A DNA stretch of 64,000 bases, taken from assembly GCA_949361645.1 (NCBI GenBank), contig OX442431.1, forward strand, positions 1-64,000. The letters run 5' to 3'. This document shows positions 10,211-22,340 of the stretch, one piece after another. Numbering within the stretch: the stretch's first letter is position 1; the number at the start of each line of letters is the position of its first letter. This DNA comes from Spongilla lacustris (Eukaryota; Porifera; Demospongiae; Spongillida; Spongillidae). The notes below the pieces were generated by a model. The model was given only the letters and a program-made list of their open reading frames with translations, was not told the DNA's origin and did not search any database. A program made the translations under genes and the position numbers.

Positions 10211-12173
10211 TCAGTCCGAATCCGAATCCTGTCCGTTGTGGACGTGGTCGTGAATCTCTGTCGATGGCGTCCGCAGAGAGTAAACGCCTCTCGCGGAGTC
10301 GTAGGCGACGTCCACGGGGAAGACCAGCGAATCGTAGGATTCGACCCAAGCGTCTTTTCCAATGGTTAATTTGTAGGTGGGGCTCGACTTCCTACTCTTT
10401 TCCACGAGACGAAGATGGGCTAGTAATACCTCCTGGCTATCCTGGTACAGGCGTAAAACTTTGCCCAACATTACGACGGGCTCATCTCTGGTGGATCTCT
10501 CTTCGACAAGGGCGACAATATCGCCCACACAAGGGAGGAGCTTCTTCTTTTTCGAGTTCCCGCCGGACGTCGATGGTTCCACATCGGAGACTCGATCGCC
10601 TAATGCAGATGCAGCCTCTTTGGAAGAGAGTTGTACGGCGTGGGCAACTTTATCTGAAGAAGTTCTGCAGTCGTACGTCCGTGCCTGTTCTTTCCTGGAA
10701 TGGCGCATGGCCCTCGCAGCCTGAGTCAAAATGTGGTCCGACAGAGGAGCTTCCCCGCTCAAGAGGTGTGTCACGTATGACGCTCTCATGGCGTTGGTGG
10801 AAATGGAGACGTCTTTGTGCTGCCTGAAGATAGCTTGCAAGTATTTGGTCCAGCTATCGGAAGTATCGTACTGATGACCTTCCTGGTTCTGTGAGAGAGA
10901 AATATTGTATATTAACAGTGGCAATTGTTTATCAATTTTAATAATCTTACCACGAAGAGATAGTCGTGCGTACGCCCTTGGAGGAGTACCGGCCTGTCTC
11001 GGCAGACAAAGGCAATCAACTGCTCTAGCAACAGCTTCGTCGAGCCTTCTGTGCACAGTTCAATCCTCTGCAGTCCAGTATGCCTGAATGTTTTATGCGA
11101 TCCAATATACAGCAACGCACGCGAATGGTCGTTTCTTAAAAGAAGCCAATTTGACTGTGCCGTATCAGGAGGTGCCCAGAGTTGCAGGTCCTCGTCGGTA
11201 AAAGTGTACCTGAGTTGTCGATATTCGCGACCCCTCGCCGGTGGGATAGCACAGTACAACAACAGGACAGTGAATTTTTGAGACTCCCACCCCCTGCTGA
11301 AAGTGGAAGCGGCGGATTCGTAGAGCTCTCTCTGTAGTTTTAAAACGTCCAGAACTTCGGACCACATGAGCCACTTCCCTGTATATATATATATATATAT
11401 ACGAACATTAAAAACAAATTATGGAAATTGAAACGTGCATGTATGTATATATATTATATATTTATAATTATAATATCATTATTATTATAATATGAATTTA
11501 AATTTATAATGATATTATACATTATATACTTCACCTTTGGCTTTCAGCCTTTGCCAGGAAACGTCTCTAGCCCGGTGAGCAGCTTTCTGGTATGAGGTTA
11601 ACCAGTTTCTGACGATATTACATGTAGCGGCACAGTCGCTGCTGGTCGCCATGAAGTTTATGGCGTGCAGAAAAGATTGGCAGTAGGTGGACAGCGTCCC
11701 TGGAGCTGACCTTCTCTCGTCCTATATAAAGAGTATAATGCACGTTGCGTATACGAAGTGTATAGAACATGCCTCCATGAATTTTAAAAATAGTCTCAAC
11801 AGTTCAACATTTGTGACTTGAGTCATGTCGGGTTCAGTACTAGGGTGTCGGCTGTGCACGTATCCCAAGAAAGCTGCATTGGGCGGGTGCATGTAGAGAT
11901 ATCATCACTGCAACATGCAATAAATATATCGACTGACTTACTCAAAAGGCGTCGTTGAGTTGCCTGAACGGTTATATTGCTAAGCGGTTCGGTTCGACGC
12001 GTCTCCGACAAAGGTTCTTGCAGGAATGCCTTTAGCAGTGTCATTTGACGCTGCGTTGCAGGAAAGTCAGCCAGACGTAGCTGAAGCGCTTCACGGCGGG
12101 GTCGTTTACGGACAGGATCTGCTGCCGGAGGTGCAAGCTCGCCGGCGTCGCTTCGTTCTGAACCGCTTTCCAT
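10211..12173 (-). CDS. Tyrosine recombinase, four exons
   Basis: Exons that join in frame are 12173-11942, 11705-11535, 11378-10951 and 10888-10211, about 502 codons in total. The best-supported introns are 10950-10889 (62 bp, GTAAGA...CACAG, phase 0) and 11534-11379 (156 bp, GTGAAG...TACAG, phase 1). The first (11941-11706) has a strong GTAAGT donor but a less certain acceptor. Exon 2 resembles a core-binding SAM-like domain (TLSTYCQSFLHAINF). Exon 3 has the box I arginine region (PPARGREYRQLR) and a SHKT lysine. Exon 4 has NAMRASYVTHLL (box II Arg), MRHS (His) and TYD (nucleophile Tyr), so the R-K-R-H-Y set looks complete. These enzymes cut and rejoin DNA by a 3'-phosphotyrosine intermediate, and Crypton and DIRS/Ngaro transposons encode them. 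No reverse transcriptase lies alongside, which favours a Crypton-like DNA element. A C-terminal extension of about 130 residues has a barrel-like pattern (VGDIVALVEE...VLRLY...DAWVESYDSLV...GVYSL), perhaps Tudor/SH3-like. Confidence 0.75.
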
Positions 12174-13290
12174 GCAGTATTATAGTGACCAGTATGTACT
12201 GTAAACGCAGTGCAGAAGAATGCAAAAAAAGAAAGAATCGTTTGTATAATGATGCTGGAAGCGTTCAACGCGCGACGCTAAGAATTGCATTGGTTCCATT
12301 GATATATTTTAAAATTTCGGTATGAATAAAATATAATGATGTGTTGAAAAGGATATACGGCAGCCTAACTTAGCTGCTGCAATTTACGGAACGTCTATCT
12401 AAGCAGGGGGGGGGGGGGGAGGGGGCAGCAAGGAATTGTGTGCAGGAGTATGCCACCGGTCACGGCTCGTGCGGTTTTAAAACGGCTTGTCGACACGCAT
12501 ACAGTACAAGGAATACATTTGTTGAAATGGATATACGGTACGAGCGACATAGCCAGTGGTTTATAATCGAGTGAACTTTGAGACGGCGGGAGGGGAGAGG
12601 GCCAGCGCAACAGCGTCGGATAGCCCAGGCATAAAGTTAGATATATATAAACACAACTGTTGCGTGTATCGTAAGGAAGGGGGCGGATACACATATGTAT
12701 ACGGACACTAGGTTAGATAATACGCGGAGGTGCGCGGCCGGCCCAGGGGCTCAGTGATTAATAATTTCATACGGCGCACGTGAGGATACGTTTCCCATAG
12801 CCCAGCTGCTGAGTAATTCGTTAATAATTATGCAGGGATCCTAGTGGTAATGATATTCACGACACACTTTCAGTCGCCACTGCAAGGCGCCCGAGTAGGG
12901 TAGAGCGACAAAATCGGGTGGGCAAGCTCATGTGTAGGTTCCACGTAGCCCGAAGGGTTCTTTTCGAGCGGGAGCTATACAGTCGCGGAGATCCAACATG
13001 GCCCAAGAATGTGGTCGGCGTTTAGAGACTGGAGGTCCCACAACCTCAAAAAACCCCTTGGCCGATAGATCTTTCACTGCCAAGTTCGCCTGAGCCGACG
13101 ACAAGCACCGGCTCTTCTCCAGTGTTGGACAGTGAAACGTTTTGGCTGTGTGACGTCATTATGACGTGGGGGGCGGTGGCAGGCAGGCAGGCAGGCCGTG
13201 CGTGTACGCACAATAAATAACTTGCCGGGAAGAGTTCAAATCCACGCTGAGCGATCCAGCTTAATGCATTTAAGCGAGTCTGAAGGGTTC
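12174..13290. other. Unassigned 5' flank of the recombinase gene
   Basis: About 1.1 kb with no recognised gene. It should contain the promoter of the minus-strand recombinase. Visible items are a G-rich tract at about 12404-12424, two CGGTATGAAT/CGGTACGAG-flanked segments that both mention GGATATACGG (about 12350 and 12530), a palindromic CRE-like TGACGTCATTATGACG near 13151, and a (GGCA)n run near 13180. If the recombinase is part of a transposon, its right boundary is probably in here or at the telomeric seam at 13291. Confidence 0.4.
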
Positions 13291-13314
13291 CTAAACCCTA
13301 ACCCTAACCCTAAA
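13291..13314 (+). repeat. Interstitial telomeric repeat
   Basis: Three and a half CCCTAA units (CTAAACCCTAACCC...) in the same orientation as the terminal telomere. It sits exactly where the recombinase/SET region meets the degenerate satellite that begins with CCGTGAC. That fits a former chromosome end later covered by more distal DNA, or telomerase-type healing of a break. Confidence 0.85.
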
Positions 13315-16300
13315 CCGTGACTTGTCTTTCAAACTCTAGTTGAAAACCGTGACCCTTACTTTCAAACTCAACGAAATTTTAATCCATACTTTTGAAACTT
13401 ACATTTGCTACAATGCGCACCTTCTCTATAATGTGAACCCCCTTCATGCCTGTGCATGACCGTGTTTTCAAATTCGTTTGCTACATTATGCACCTTCCCT
13501 ACACTATGTAACAAAATTCCATATCCTATACAGTTGTAACTCAACATGAAAATATGACCTTCCATTTTTAATCATAACCTACCCTATGTGTGCCATCAAC
13601 ATTTTAACTAAGTTGACAACTGTTACCAACCACTTTGAACTTCATTTTGACATCCGTGATTTTCCTCTTTCAAGATGTTTGTTCCAGTATGCACACCTTT
13701 TTATCTCCCCTCCATGATATTCTCAACTGTTAACACATCTTGAAATACATACCCCACGATTTCAAACTCAATTAGAAATCCCTGACAATTACTTTTAAAG
13801 TCACTCGTTTGAGCACCTTCACCTACACTATGTACCTGCGCTTCATGATATCCTCAATTGCTCTCTTTCAACTTGACAACCGTGACCTACCATTTTCAAA
13901 TCAAATTTCATATCCTTTACCATTTTTTTTAATAATCTCCCCTACAGTACACACCTTCCTCAACTATATATTCACCCTCTGTGATACTTTCAACTGCTTA
14001 ACTCAACTTGAAATCCTTCACCCACCACTTTCAAAATCATCTTGATATCCGTGGCCTTTCTGTTTCTTAATGTTTAATCTCCCGGAATCCTATTTAAGGA
14101 TGGCCATCCTTAAATAAGGATGATGACCACTTTCTAAGAGAATGATGCACACTTGGTGCTTTATTTTATATGTGTGATTAACTAGATTCAAGATAAGGCA
14201 GATCAGCGTTACTGCGGCGACTACAACAGGTTTGACTTGCTTAAAAACCGGTATTACAGTCTCGTTATGGCAAAGCCGCCATTTGCCATTATCGATATAG
14301 TAGTGAGCCAATTAACTCAAATCGAAGGAAGGGCAGGTTTCTGAAAGCTGAAGGAGTAGAATGTAGACTGTCAGAATCAGATGGACCCGTCTGTGGAACA
14401 ATATCCACGGCGATACGCTGGCTCACGACTCGCGTAGATTGTACGTACCGTGCAGCCCGAGCTAGGCGCGGCCAGTGTACAGGTACTGATTGCATACACT
14501 CGAAAGTGTCAAGCTATAGCTAAGCAACTCTGCTTAGTTACCGAGAGAGCCACAGAAAACAACGGATGTAATTCCTCACTATGGATGGGACGTACATGTA
14601 TATAGGCGGGCCACTAGGCCTATGAATACATGTGCAGCTAGGTGACCGTAATTCCATAATCTATGGCGGCAGCAACAGTAGGCCTAGGCCTAGGCAATGA
14701 CGTGGTCCCCTCGAGTCTGATTAATTGGGGCTAAGAATTGGCAACGCTTCCAACATCTCCCGTAACCCCCCCCCCCCCCCCCCCCCCACCATTGTACATG
14801 CCCGGGTACTGTATGTATGAAATGATAGGAATAGAAAGCACACTCAGTCTGTTCAATGGAGCGCAACTCCATGTAGTGCACGTGGTCGTGCATTGGTTTC
14901 AGCGAGGCTATATAGGGATACATCCACGCTGGCGTTTGACCAGAAGATAGCATCTACATCAGTACACATACGCGTCATTATACAAACGCTTGATATTAAT
15001 TTTGAAGTGTTATGATGTAAATGCTCATAACTTATTAACCACAAGTTATTTTTTCAAGGAATCAGGTTGTGAGCATAGCTGGGTTAACTGACTATCAGAG
15101 AAAATCAAGAGTTTTAAAACCACTATGGTTTTTGAGGTCAATAACCTCTACTGTTGTGATCCTTATTTAAGGATGGTGTCAATCCTTAAATAAGGATGTG
15201 CCACTTCATCCCTGTTTTAAAATATGGACATTGATCATATTGACATCATTTACAGTTTGTTATGGAGGCTAATCAGTATACAATAAACCAATAGCATTTA
15301 TGTTATCTAATTTGCTTGGTTAGCAAAAGTATGCAATGCAAAAGACGATCCTTATTTAAGGATAATGACATCCTTAAATAAGGATTTTTCCCTGGAGATT
15401 AAACATTAATGTTTGTTTTCCAGCATATACATCTTACTAAAATACTTTCATACCCTCCATGATATCCTAAGCTGTTTAGCGCTTGAAAACCATGACCCGC
15501 CCATTTTTAACTCAACTTGATATCCCTTACTATTATTTTCACAACTCTCCCGTTTGCAACACCTTCCCTAACACTGTACCCACCATGATGTTCTCAAATG
15601 TTCTACTCCTTCGAATTCAAATTAGTATCTGTGACCTTTCATTTTCTCTTATTCTCTGCAATACACGCCTTCCTCAATTATTTACCCCTCCCCTGATCTT
15701 CACCTGTTTAATGCTACTTGAAATTTGTGACCCGCTTCTTTCTGCTGCAACTTTACATCCTTATCCCTCTCAATCTCTCACTGCTGTTTAATGTTTCAAA
15801 CACAACTTGATATCCTTAGGCATCCACTTTCAAAATCTCTCCTTCCCAGCAGTACACACTTTTCTCAACTATTTACACTGCCTCCATGATATCCACACCT
15901 GTTTAACATAACTTGGAAACATTGGCTCTCCAACTTAAAACGCAACTACATATCTGATCCTAATGCATTACACACCTTCCTTTACATTACGTACCCGACC
16001 TCCATGATATCCTCAACTGTTCTACTCTACCTAAATACCGTGACTGATCTCGTTCAAATTCAAACTAAATGTCCATGATTCTCAACTTTCAAATTCTCTA
16101 CTTCCCAGCATAACACACCTTCCTCAACTTAATACCCTGCCCTCCATCTGATCCTCACCTCAACTTGAAATATGTGACACACTACTTTCAACTGCAACTT
16201 TACATCCCTTTCTAACTCTCTTGTTTGCAGCATTACATACGTTACCCGACTATGTACCATCTTCTGTGATATCCTTAACGTTTCAAGGTCAACTTGATAT

Positions 16301-16470
16301 CCGTCACCCCCTTTTTCAAAATCTCTGGTTTTTTAACAATACTCACCTTGCTCAACTGTACATCCCGCCGTCCATGATATCCTCAACTCAACTTGAAAAC
16401 TGTGACCTACCACTTTCAAACTCAAGTTCAAATCCGTGACTTTTCTTTCAAAATTACTCATAATCACTCA
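13315..16470. repeat. Degenerate satellite, ~110-145 bp period
   Basis: Recurring blocks read roughly 'CTCAACTTGA.ATCCGTGACC', 'CTTTCAAA.TCTC', 'CACACCTTCCTCAACTA' and 'CCTCCATGATATCCTCAACTG'. The last block recurs near 13704, 13841, 13978, 15457, 15585, 15885, 16001, 16143, 16265 and 16372, so monomers are about 110-145 bp and strongly diverged. This is an old array. It is interrupted at 14071-15405 by a TTAA-flanked transposon. ORFs across it are not conserved between monomers and are not annotated. Confidence 0.75.
14071..15405. mobile_element. TTAA-flanked non-autonomous DNA transposon
   Basis: Terminal inverted repeats TGTTTAATCTCC (left) and GGAGATTAAACA (right) are flanked on both sides by TTAA (14067-14070 and 15406-15409), the target duplication typical of piggyBac-type transposition. 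Inside are three copies of a paired palindrome, ATCCTTATTTAAGGAT then, after a few bases, ATCCTTAAATAAGGAT, at about 14088, 15160 and 15349. The first and last sit just inside the termini. A C22 run lies at 14766-14787. No transposase is visible over 1335 bp, so it would depend on one supplied in trans. It interrupts a satellite monomer. Confidence 0.72.
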
Positions 16471-16854
16471 CCTTCCCTAACACATTGTCTTATTTTGTTG
16501 TGCTCATTGTTATTTTTTATTTCCTTGCTGTTATACTTCTTATTACTGCCTTTAGTCCTTTTACCACTTTCAATTTGTATTTATTTTCATGTTTTACAGT
16601 CTTGATTTTGTTCTCCTATTAAATACTTTCAATTTGCCACTTGTCATTATTCTTGTTGCATACTATATAATTTTATTCCGTAGTCATGATGCTTTTATGC
16701 ATTTATGTTTCAAACTATATTGTGTTATCTATTCCATACAGTTGCACCTGACCTTCAGATATTTTCACATCTATTTATTGCCAGGCGTTCTACTTGTACG
16801 CAATTGCTAGCCACACTTAATGGATGAACACTGTTCAATGGTACTCCTTGTGAT

Positions 16855-17720
16855 ATATATTAGCCTTTGATTCAATTTTCCATCGAAAACTGATGTTCAA
16901 GGTAGAGTCATATGGTTATTCCTTCATTGTTGAGATGGTTATCTTCTTTTCTAACTGCTCGTTTTGAGCAAGTCTATTAAGGTCAGTCATTATTTTTGTC
17001 TCTACTAATTACTAGTGGTGTTCTGCAAAGTCCAGTGCTTGGTCCTCTATTGTTCCTCATATATATATATCAATGACCTTCCCGATTGTTTGGTACCACC
17101 AATTCAAGCTAAAATATCTGCAGGTGATACTAAACTCTACGATGCTCACTCTTCTGATTCAATCTCACCTTTGTCCCTATCAGTGTCGAATTTTTGTATG
17201 TCATCTCAAAGCTGGAAGCTTAATATTCCTTTTCAGAAATAGTGTAATATCTTTTGGGCATAACTGCAAACAATTCTTACTCCTTGGGCCATGTTTTGCT
17301 GAATAGAATTTATGACATCTATTATCTAGGTGTGCATATAACATTGGACTTTAAATCTAGCTTACATTGTGCATCTATTGCTGCAAATGAATGTTTTCTG
17401 TAGGTAGAACGTTCTCTTGCTTAAGGGTCTTCATATGCTTGATATCTCTACACTTTGTTGAGTATTCGTACTGTATCCAATTCTTGAATATAATTCTGGA
17501 GTGTGGAATCTGTTGCTATTACAAGATAGATGTGTTGAAAGGTTTCAGCACCTTTTCACTGGACTTACTTTTAAACGGTCCACTATGAGCTATGCTGATG
17601 ATCACATCTTCTACACCTCAGTTTTCATTCATTTTAGTATCAGAGTGTTTTTAGAACCGCATGTGTTTTAAGATTGTGAAAATCCTTGTTGATCTTGATG
17701 CATCAGCCTTCTTCCACATC
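16855..17720 (+). pseudogene. Non-LTR retrotransposon RT remnant
   Basis: Across several frames the translation keeps the order of a CR1/L2/Jockey-type reverse transcriptase. About 16865: AFDSIFHRKLMFKVESYG (compare 'KAFDsv.H..Ll.KL..yG'). About 17015: SGVLQSPVLGPLLF followed by YINDLP. About 17130: SAGDTKLYDAHSS, where the catalytic FADDTKLY has become SAGDTKLY. About 17210: QSWKLNIPFQK. About 17325: YLGVHITLDFKSS. About 17485: FLNIILECGICCYY. Stops and frame changes separate these blocks, and the first catalytic Asp of the ADD motif is Gly, so it is dead. Neither the endonuclease nor a 3' tail was located. Confidence 0.7.
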
Positions 17721-18679
17721 AACTTGTCACCACATGGTAGAAGAGGTAATGCCATTAAACTAAATCCTGTGTCCACACCATACAATAACTTCAGATCCAA
17801 TTTCTTCACTGTCTGAATTCCTCTGAACTAATATTTAGTCAAAGACTATGTATAGAATGAATTTGCTCCCTTTTGCAGATGCTTCCCATTTTAGTACTGG
17901 GCAGTATATAAGTGCATTTACATATGCCATTACTTGCCTTTATGTATACTATGTGCACATAGATTATTATGAATCTTATCCAATTTCTTTCTAACGGCCA
18001 TTGTGTCTTGATATTTGTATCTGTTTTATTCTTTTCTGCACTGAAGGTAATGTCAGCAAGTAATGGTATTTTTATCACATTTATCTTCATCATATTTTGG
18101 TAGCTATATCATTGCGTGACAATAGTTCAAACCCTTTATTCTCCTGAACTCAAGTTTCATTTCACTATGATATTTCTAAACCTTTTCATTATGGATGACT
18201 GTCCATTTTTAAACTTTGCACCCTACGTTGTGATGTTATTGATCTCAGTATTGTATTCAGTTTATTAATCGTGACATTGTTCAATCAATCGGAGTAAATG
18301 CTACTAATTTACACAATGACCCTAAGCCTATTTGTATCTGGATCCTTTGACCCAATAGCATATCATTGATTTTATTATCTTAATCATTCTGCAACCATCG
18401 CTGTCGTTGATTTATCTGACTCCATATCATTTGTAACTCATACTGAATTCACTCAAAGAATTAGAATATCCATGCATTTGCTACATTCCTTTTTACACCA
18501 ACAATACATTCAATAATACTTATATTATATGTATATTGACAGCTTTGACAGAAGTACTGCATTCACAAGTACAGCGCATTCGAATACATGTAACAGCATA
18601 AACGTACATACTATACATTCACACATGCAGTGCATTCAGATTTGATGCTGTCAGAGCGTTATAGCACATTTAAATATAC
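17721..18679. other. AT-rich unassigned sequence
   Basis: No gene or repeat family is recognised. The first part may be the decayed 3' end of the adjacent non-LTR element. From about 18530 the text becomes rich in ACAT/GCATT words that grade into the next duplicated region. Confidence 0.4.
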
Positions 18680-19590
18680 GATGCACCGTTATGCGTGCAT
18701 ATGCTGCATTCTTAAATACTTGCATTACGTGTAATTATAGGATTAACAATGCATGCATATTTACACTAAAAGTGCGTTGTGCATTTGTTGCTTTCATAAA
18801 TATGCATTTACAGTATTAACACGTGCATTTATACTGCATTCACACGTGCGTTTGCTGTATTGGTAGATACTTGCATTTGCATACACTGCATTCATGAAAT
18901 ATTTCACACCATCTACTATTAGCGTTGCTGATTGACAAAGTCAGTAATTGTGTATTTCAATACAAGTAGCATTGGCGCATCTGCCGACTACGCCGCTCCT
19001 TATTGTAATAGTCTCTATATGCGTGTAGATGCTTCGTGCATTGTAACTGTTCCAGCAATGGAGAAACTGCATACTTGTGGTGTGCGGGATGATGCATGAG
19101 CCTAACTTTTGGATAGCATGTTACTTGTGCAATATGCATGTGGTACTTTCAAGTGCCTTGCTGATGTATCTACATAATGCAGAAAAGTATACCTGCTCTT
19201 ATTGTTGCATGATACTATTGTTTGTTTGAAATTCAAAATAAGCATAAATTTAAATTCTGTCAACCAATAAACGTGTACACTACAAAATTAAAAAAGCATG
19301 TACAATAGGATTCAGACATACTGCAATTACACACTCAGTTGTATGTGCATATGCTGCATTCATAAATACTTGCATTATATGTCATTATAGAGTTTACATA
19401 TACATTGCATAAATGCATTCAAATATACGCTGTATTCAGTATTAACGCATACATGTGTACTGCATTCACACGTGCGTTAGCTGCATTCATAGAAGATACT
19501 TGATTGTTGATTGGCAGAGTTAGTATAATTGTTGCAAAGAGCAACTTTGAATTGTTGTATTTCAATACAAGTAGCATCGGCGCATCTGCT
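18680..19590. repeat. Degenerate direct duplication, ~0.6 kb apart
   Basis: A segment at about 18695-18980 recurs at about 19340-19590. Shared landmarks are CATATGCTGCATTC followed by AATACTTGCATTA (18697 and 19342) and AATACAAGTAGCAT.GGCGCATCTGC (18960 and 19564). Spacing falls from about 645 to 604 bp, so the copies carry indels. Both are rich in short TGCATT words. No coding potential is seen. Confidence 0.6.
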
Positions 19591-22201
19591 GCCGAGTATT
19601 GATGTTCACTGTTCCAGATTGACCTTTCGCATGTTATACCGGCAATTGTTCCGCCGTCTATTGGCGTCTCGTAATGTTTTCTTAATAATAATTACGATAT
19701 AGATGCTTCTGTGCGCAAATTACTTTTATAGCAATGCTTTTACCGAGTGTAAATAGCAAGTATTGTAAATGGTTAATGCAGAAATACTCAACAGCTACCC
19801 GAATTTAGCATGCATTGTAACCTGATAATGCGTTTCCTAAGCTTATAATTTAGCTTAACTTACCACACAAACAGCTGCCGTTATGAATGAAGATGGATTC
19901 TCCCATCTTCTGTGATAAAATGCATTATTTCGCAATTTACAAGGAAAGGTGCCACACGTGGGAAATGACTTCAGGGATAATCTTTCTCGTAACGGCAGGA
20001 ATCTCAGACCGATTTGACAAATTGCATATTGAAAAAGAGCGCATAGGCGTGGTGATTATATACACCCTAATCGAGTTGCCTTAATTGGACGTGGGATTTT
20101 AAGAATTTTACCATACAAGCTATGAGCAGCATCCGAATTTCTTTAGCATGCAAGGCAAAGCGGATGCAGAAATGCACGAGCATTTGATTTCCATGGCTGC
20201 TCCAGGACAAACTTCATTAAAAAAATAGGACTACATTGCTCTGAGAATGTTATTATTGCTGGTACCAACTTTTATTTTCAACAGCAAGTGTATCGCTTGC
20301 TATCATAGCCCATGCTGTCCATTTATTCTTTAGCACAAAGTGCATATTTTTAAGCTGTTTCGTTGGGTTGTTCTAAAGTAACTTATACGGGCACCTGGTA
20401 ATTTGAAAATCAGCACACAAATATTTCACAATAGCTGACGCTAGTTTTAATTACAATGAGGACAGGTGAAAATTTAAGAAAGTGCATGGTGCAAAAATTT
20501 CATTCCTCTCTCTTCTGATTAGTTTTATGTGCTTAATTATTAAGGTTGTTTTTCCATCATGAGTAATTTCATAGAAATTTTCAAAACGTACCTTTATATC
20601 GCTTATAAGTCCTAAACGTTATACATTGATTAAAATACATCATCTGCAGACTATAAATACTCCATAAACTTAAGGTTAATTGCTACTTGGTATAATAAAT
20701 ATATACAATACCCCATCCGCGTTGTCGGACTTGCATAATATTTTTATACTTCTCGGCTCTGTAAAATAAATTCGGCTCTGTAAAATAAATTCGGCTCTGT
20801 TAAATAAATTTGGGAGCTCATAGAACATGCTCAATGTAATTCACCAAGTCAACAATTTTAAGGTATAGATTCCTGTACTTGCCTCCTGATGATGTGTACG
20901 CACAGAGATTGAGCCTAATATAAACCCTTAAAAGCACATATATTAAACTTTTTACAATGAGACCAGCACAGCAGGAGATTGATCCTGCGTGTGCCATCAT
21001 TTTTGTCTTATTTACTTGCACGATATTGAGTCTTTAATACATCTGCCAAAACTCTGGAAGCACCCAGGGAATTCATATAATACCAACCACTAGGGCCAAG
21101 CCTATAAATATGTTCAGGGAATTAACTAGTGCCAAGTTCTTGGTACTAATGCTTTATTGACAAATAAATCTTTGTAATAATTGGGTCAAGGTATGTTTAC
21201 TTGACAATTGCACTAAACTGCTAGGTAAAGTGTTGTTCCTATAGGAGGTGTTAAGGTAATATAAGGCACGTGTCCACTCTCTTGAAAATTGGTGACACAA
21301 TGTTCCACTCGGGATGAGTGACGTACTAAAGTTCTTTGCGGTTGCCACCATAAGGTTTGGAACAATTTCAAAAGGCAAGCTAGAGTGGCAAACCAAGCAG
21401 GGTATGCTCAACCACTGGCAGGCATTTGTGAACCCAATGTTAAATCATAGAACGCATCACTTCCATATATATAGCAGCTAGCTTAACATCGTGCATATGC
21501 TTTCACTTTTTAAAAATAATAACGTGCATGTATCGCGATATCATTGTGATCGTATAATGATGCAATCGATCAATAAAATTTATTTACAACACTCAAACAT
21601 AAGCAATGCTCAAACAAATAACACCTGTCTGCATTGTTCAACTTCATTGTCCCAAAAATGTTAGCTGCATTGCCTTGCAGGATGGCTACAGACACGAGCA
21701 CATGTGAGATTCATTTGTAAGATTGTGTAAATTTGCTCCTGCTTGTCCAAGTAGCAACTCCTACACATAGGATGCAGATGCACTTCCTGTTTGTGAGAGG
21801 GGGAAAATAGGTAAGAGCTGTGTGCATCAACGTACATGGTGCACAACACGGTAAACTCGAGGGCTATAACATTAAGGCCAGATAAAACTTTGCCATTTTG
21901 GATATGATGTCGGTTTACTTTTTAATGTTCCTGTGCAAGTACAACATCAGAGTACTAATATATGTGGAGCAAACTGCACTCAAATGCATGAACCACTAAG
22001 CACACGATGGTAATAACCATATCACAATGCAAGACAAAATACTAACCCATGGACCAGATATATGGTGCACCCTTGAAAAGCTGTAGTTAGTGTTCTAATA
22101 AGCATGTGCACTCAATATTAAGGATGCATTTATGCTCAGCCCATCTTTTCGGTTACATGCTGGACACATTTTTATTCATTTATTTTTAACAGGTATGACT
22201 A
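19591..22201. other. AT-rich unassigned sequence
   Basis: No convincing gene over about 2.6 kb. ORFs are short (85 codons or fewer) and unlike any family I recognise. A three-copy microsatellite sits at 20754-20812. A copy of ATATATAGCAGCTAGC lies near 21470. The right edge is the insertion point of the Ty3/gypsy element, with ACTA as target-site duplication. Confidence 0.4.
20754..20812. repeat. Three-copy 20-bp tandem repeat
   Basis: CGGCTCTGTAAAATAAATT is repeated about three times; the third copy has a T for A substitution (CTGTTAAATAAATT). It contains AATAAA in every unit. No function is apparent. Confidence 0.8.
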
Positions 22202-22321
22202 TGTAGCGTACGCAGTTATTACATCATGCACGCACATGCGCAGTAGTATTTATTGTGTATATATATACTAATGTAAGTGTACGTAATATCAGTCTGGTGA
22301 TTAAAGCTGGTCTTTGTCACA
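22202..22321 (+). repeat. 5' LTR (120 bp)
   Basis: Starts TGTAGCGTACGCAG and ends CTTTGTCACA. It matches 27106-27225 throughout. At 120 bp it is short for a Ty3/gypsy LTR. It includes a TATATATATA tract that could serve as a promoter element and GTGATTAAAG near its 3' end. Confidence 0.95.
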
Positions 22322-22322
22322 T

Positions 22323-22340
22323 TGGTGTCAGAAGCGGGAT
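22323..22340 (+). other. Primer-binding site
   Basis: TGGTGTCAGAAGCGGGAT begins one base after the 5' LTR, the standard position for tRNA priming of minus-strand synthesis. It begins TGG, the complement of a tRNA CCA end, and TGTCAGAAG would pair with an acceptor stem ending CTTCTGACA, as in many leucine tRNAs. The tRNA identity is an inference. Confidence 0.75.

Noticed and set aside
12870..13130. GC-rich segment that at first looked like an rRNA or structural RNA gene
   Set aside because: No conserved rRNA or tRNA motif could be identified, and no cloverleaf or Pol III boxes were clear.
21154..21411. 85-codon minus-strand ORF with some resemblance to a retrotransposon RT C-terminus
   Set aside because: The resemblance is limited to short words and no neighbouring RT motifs were found.
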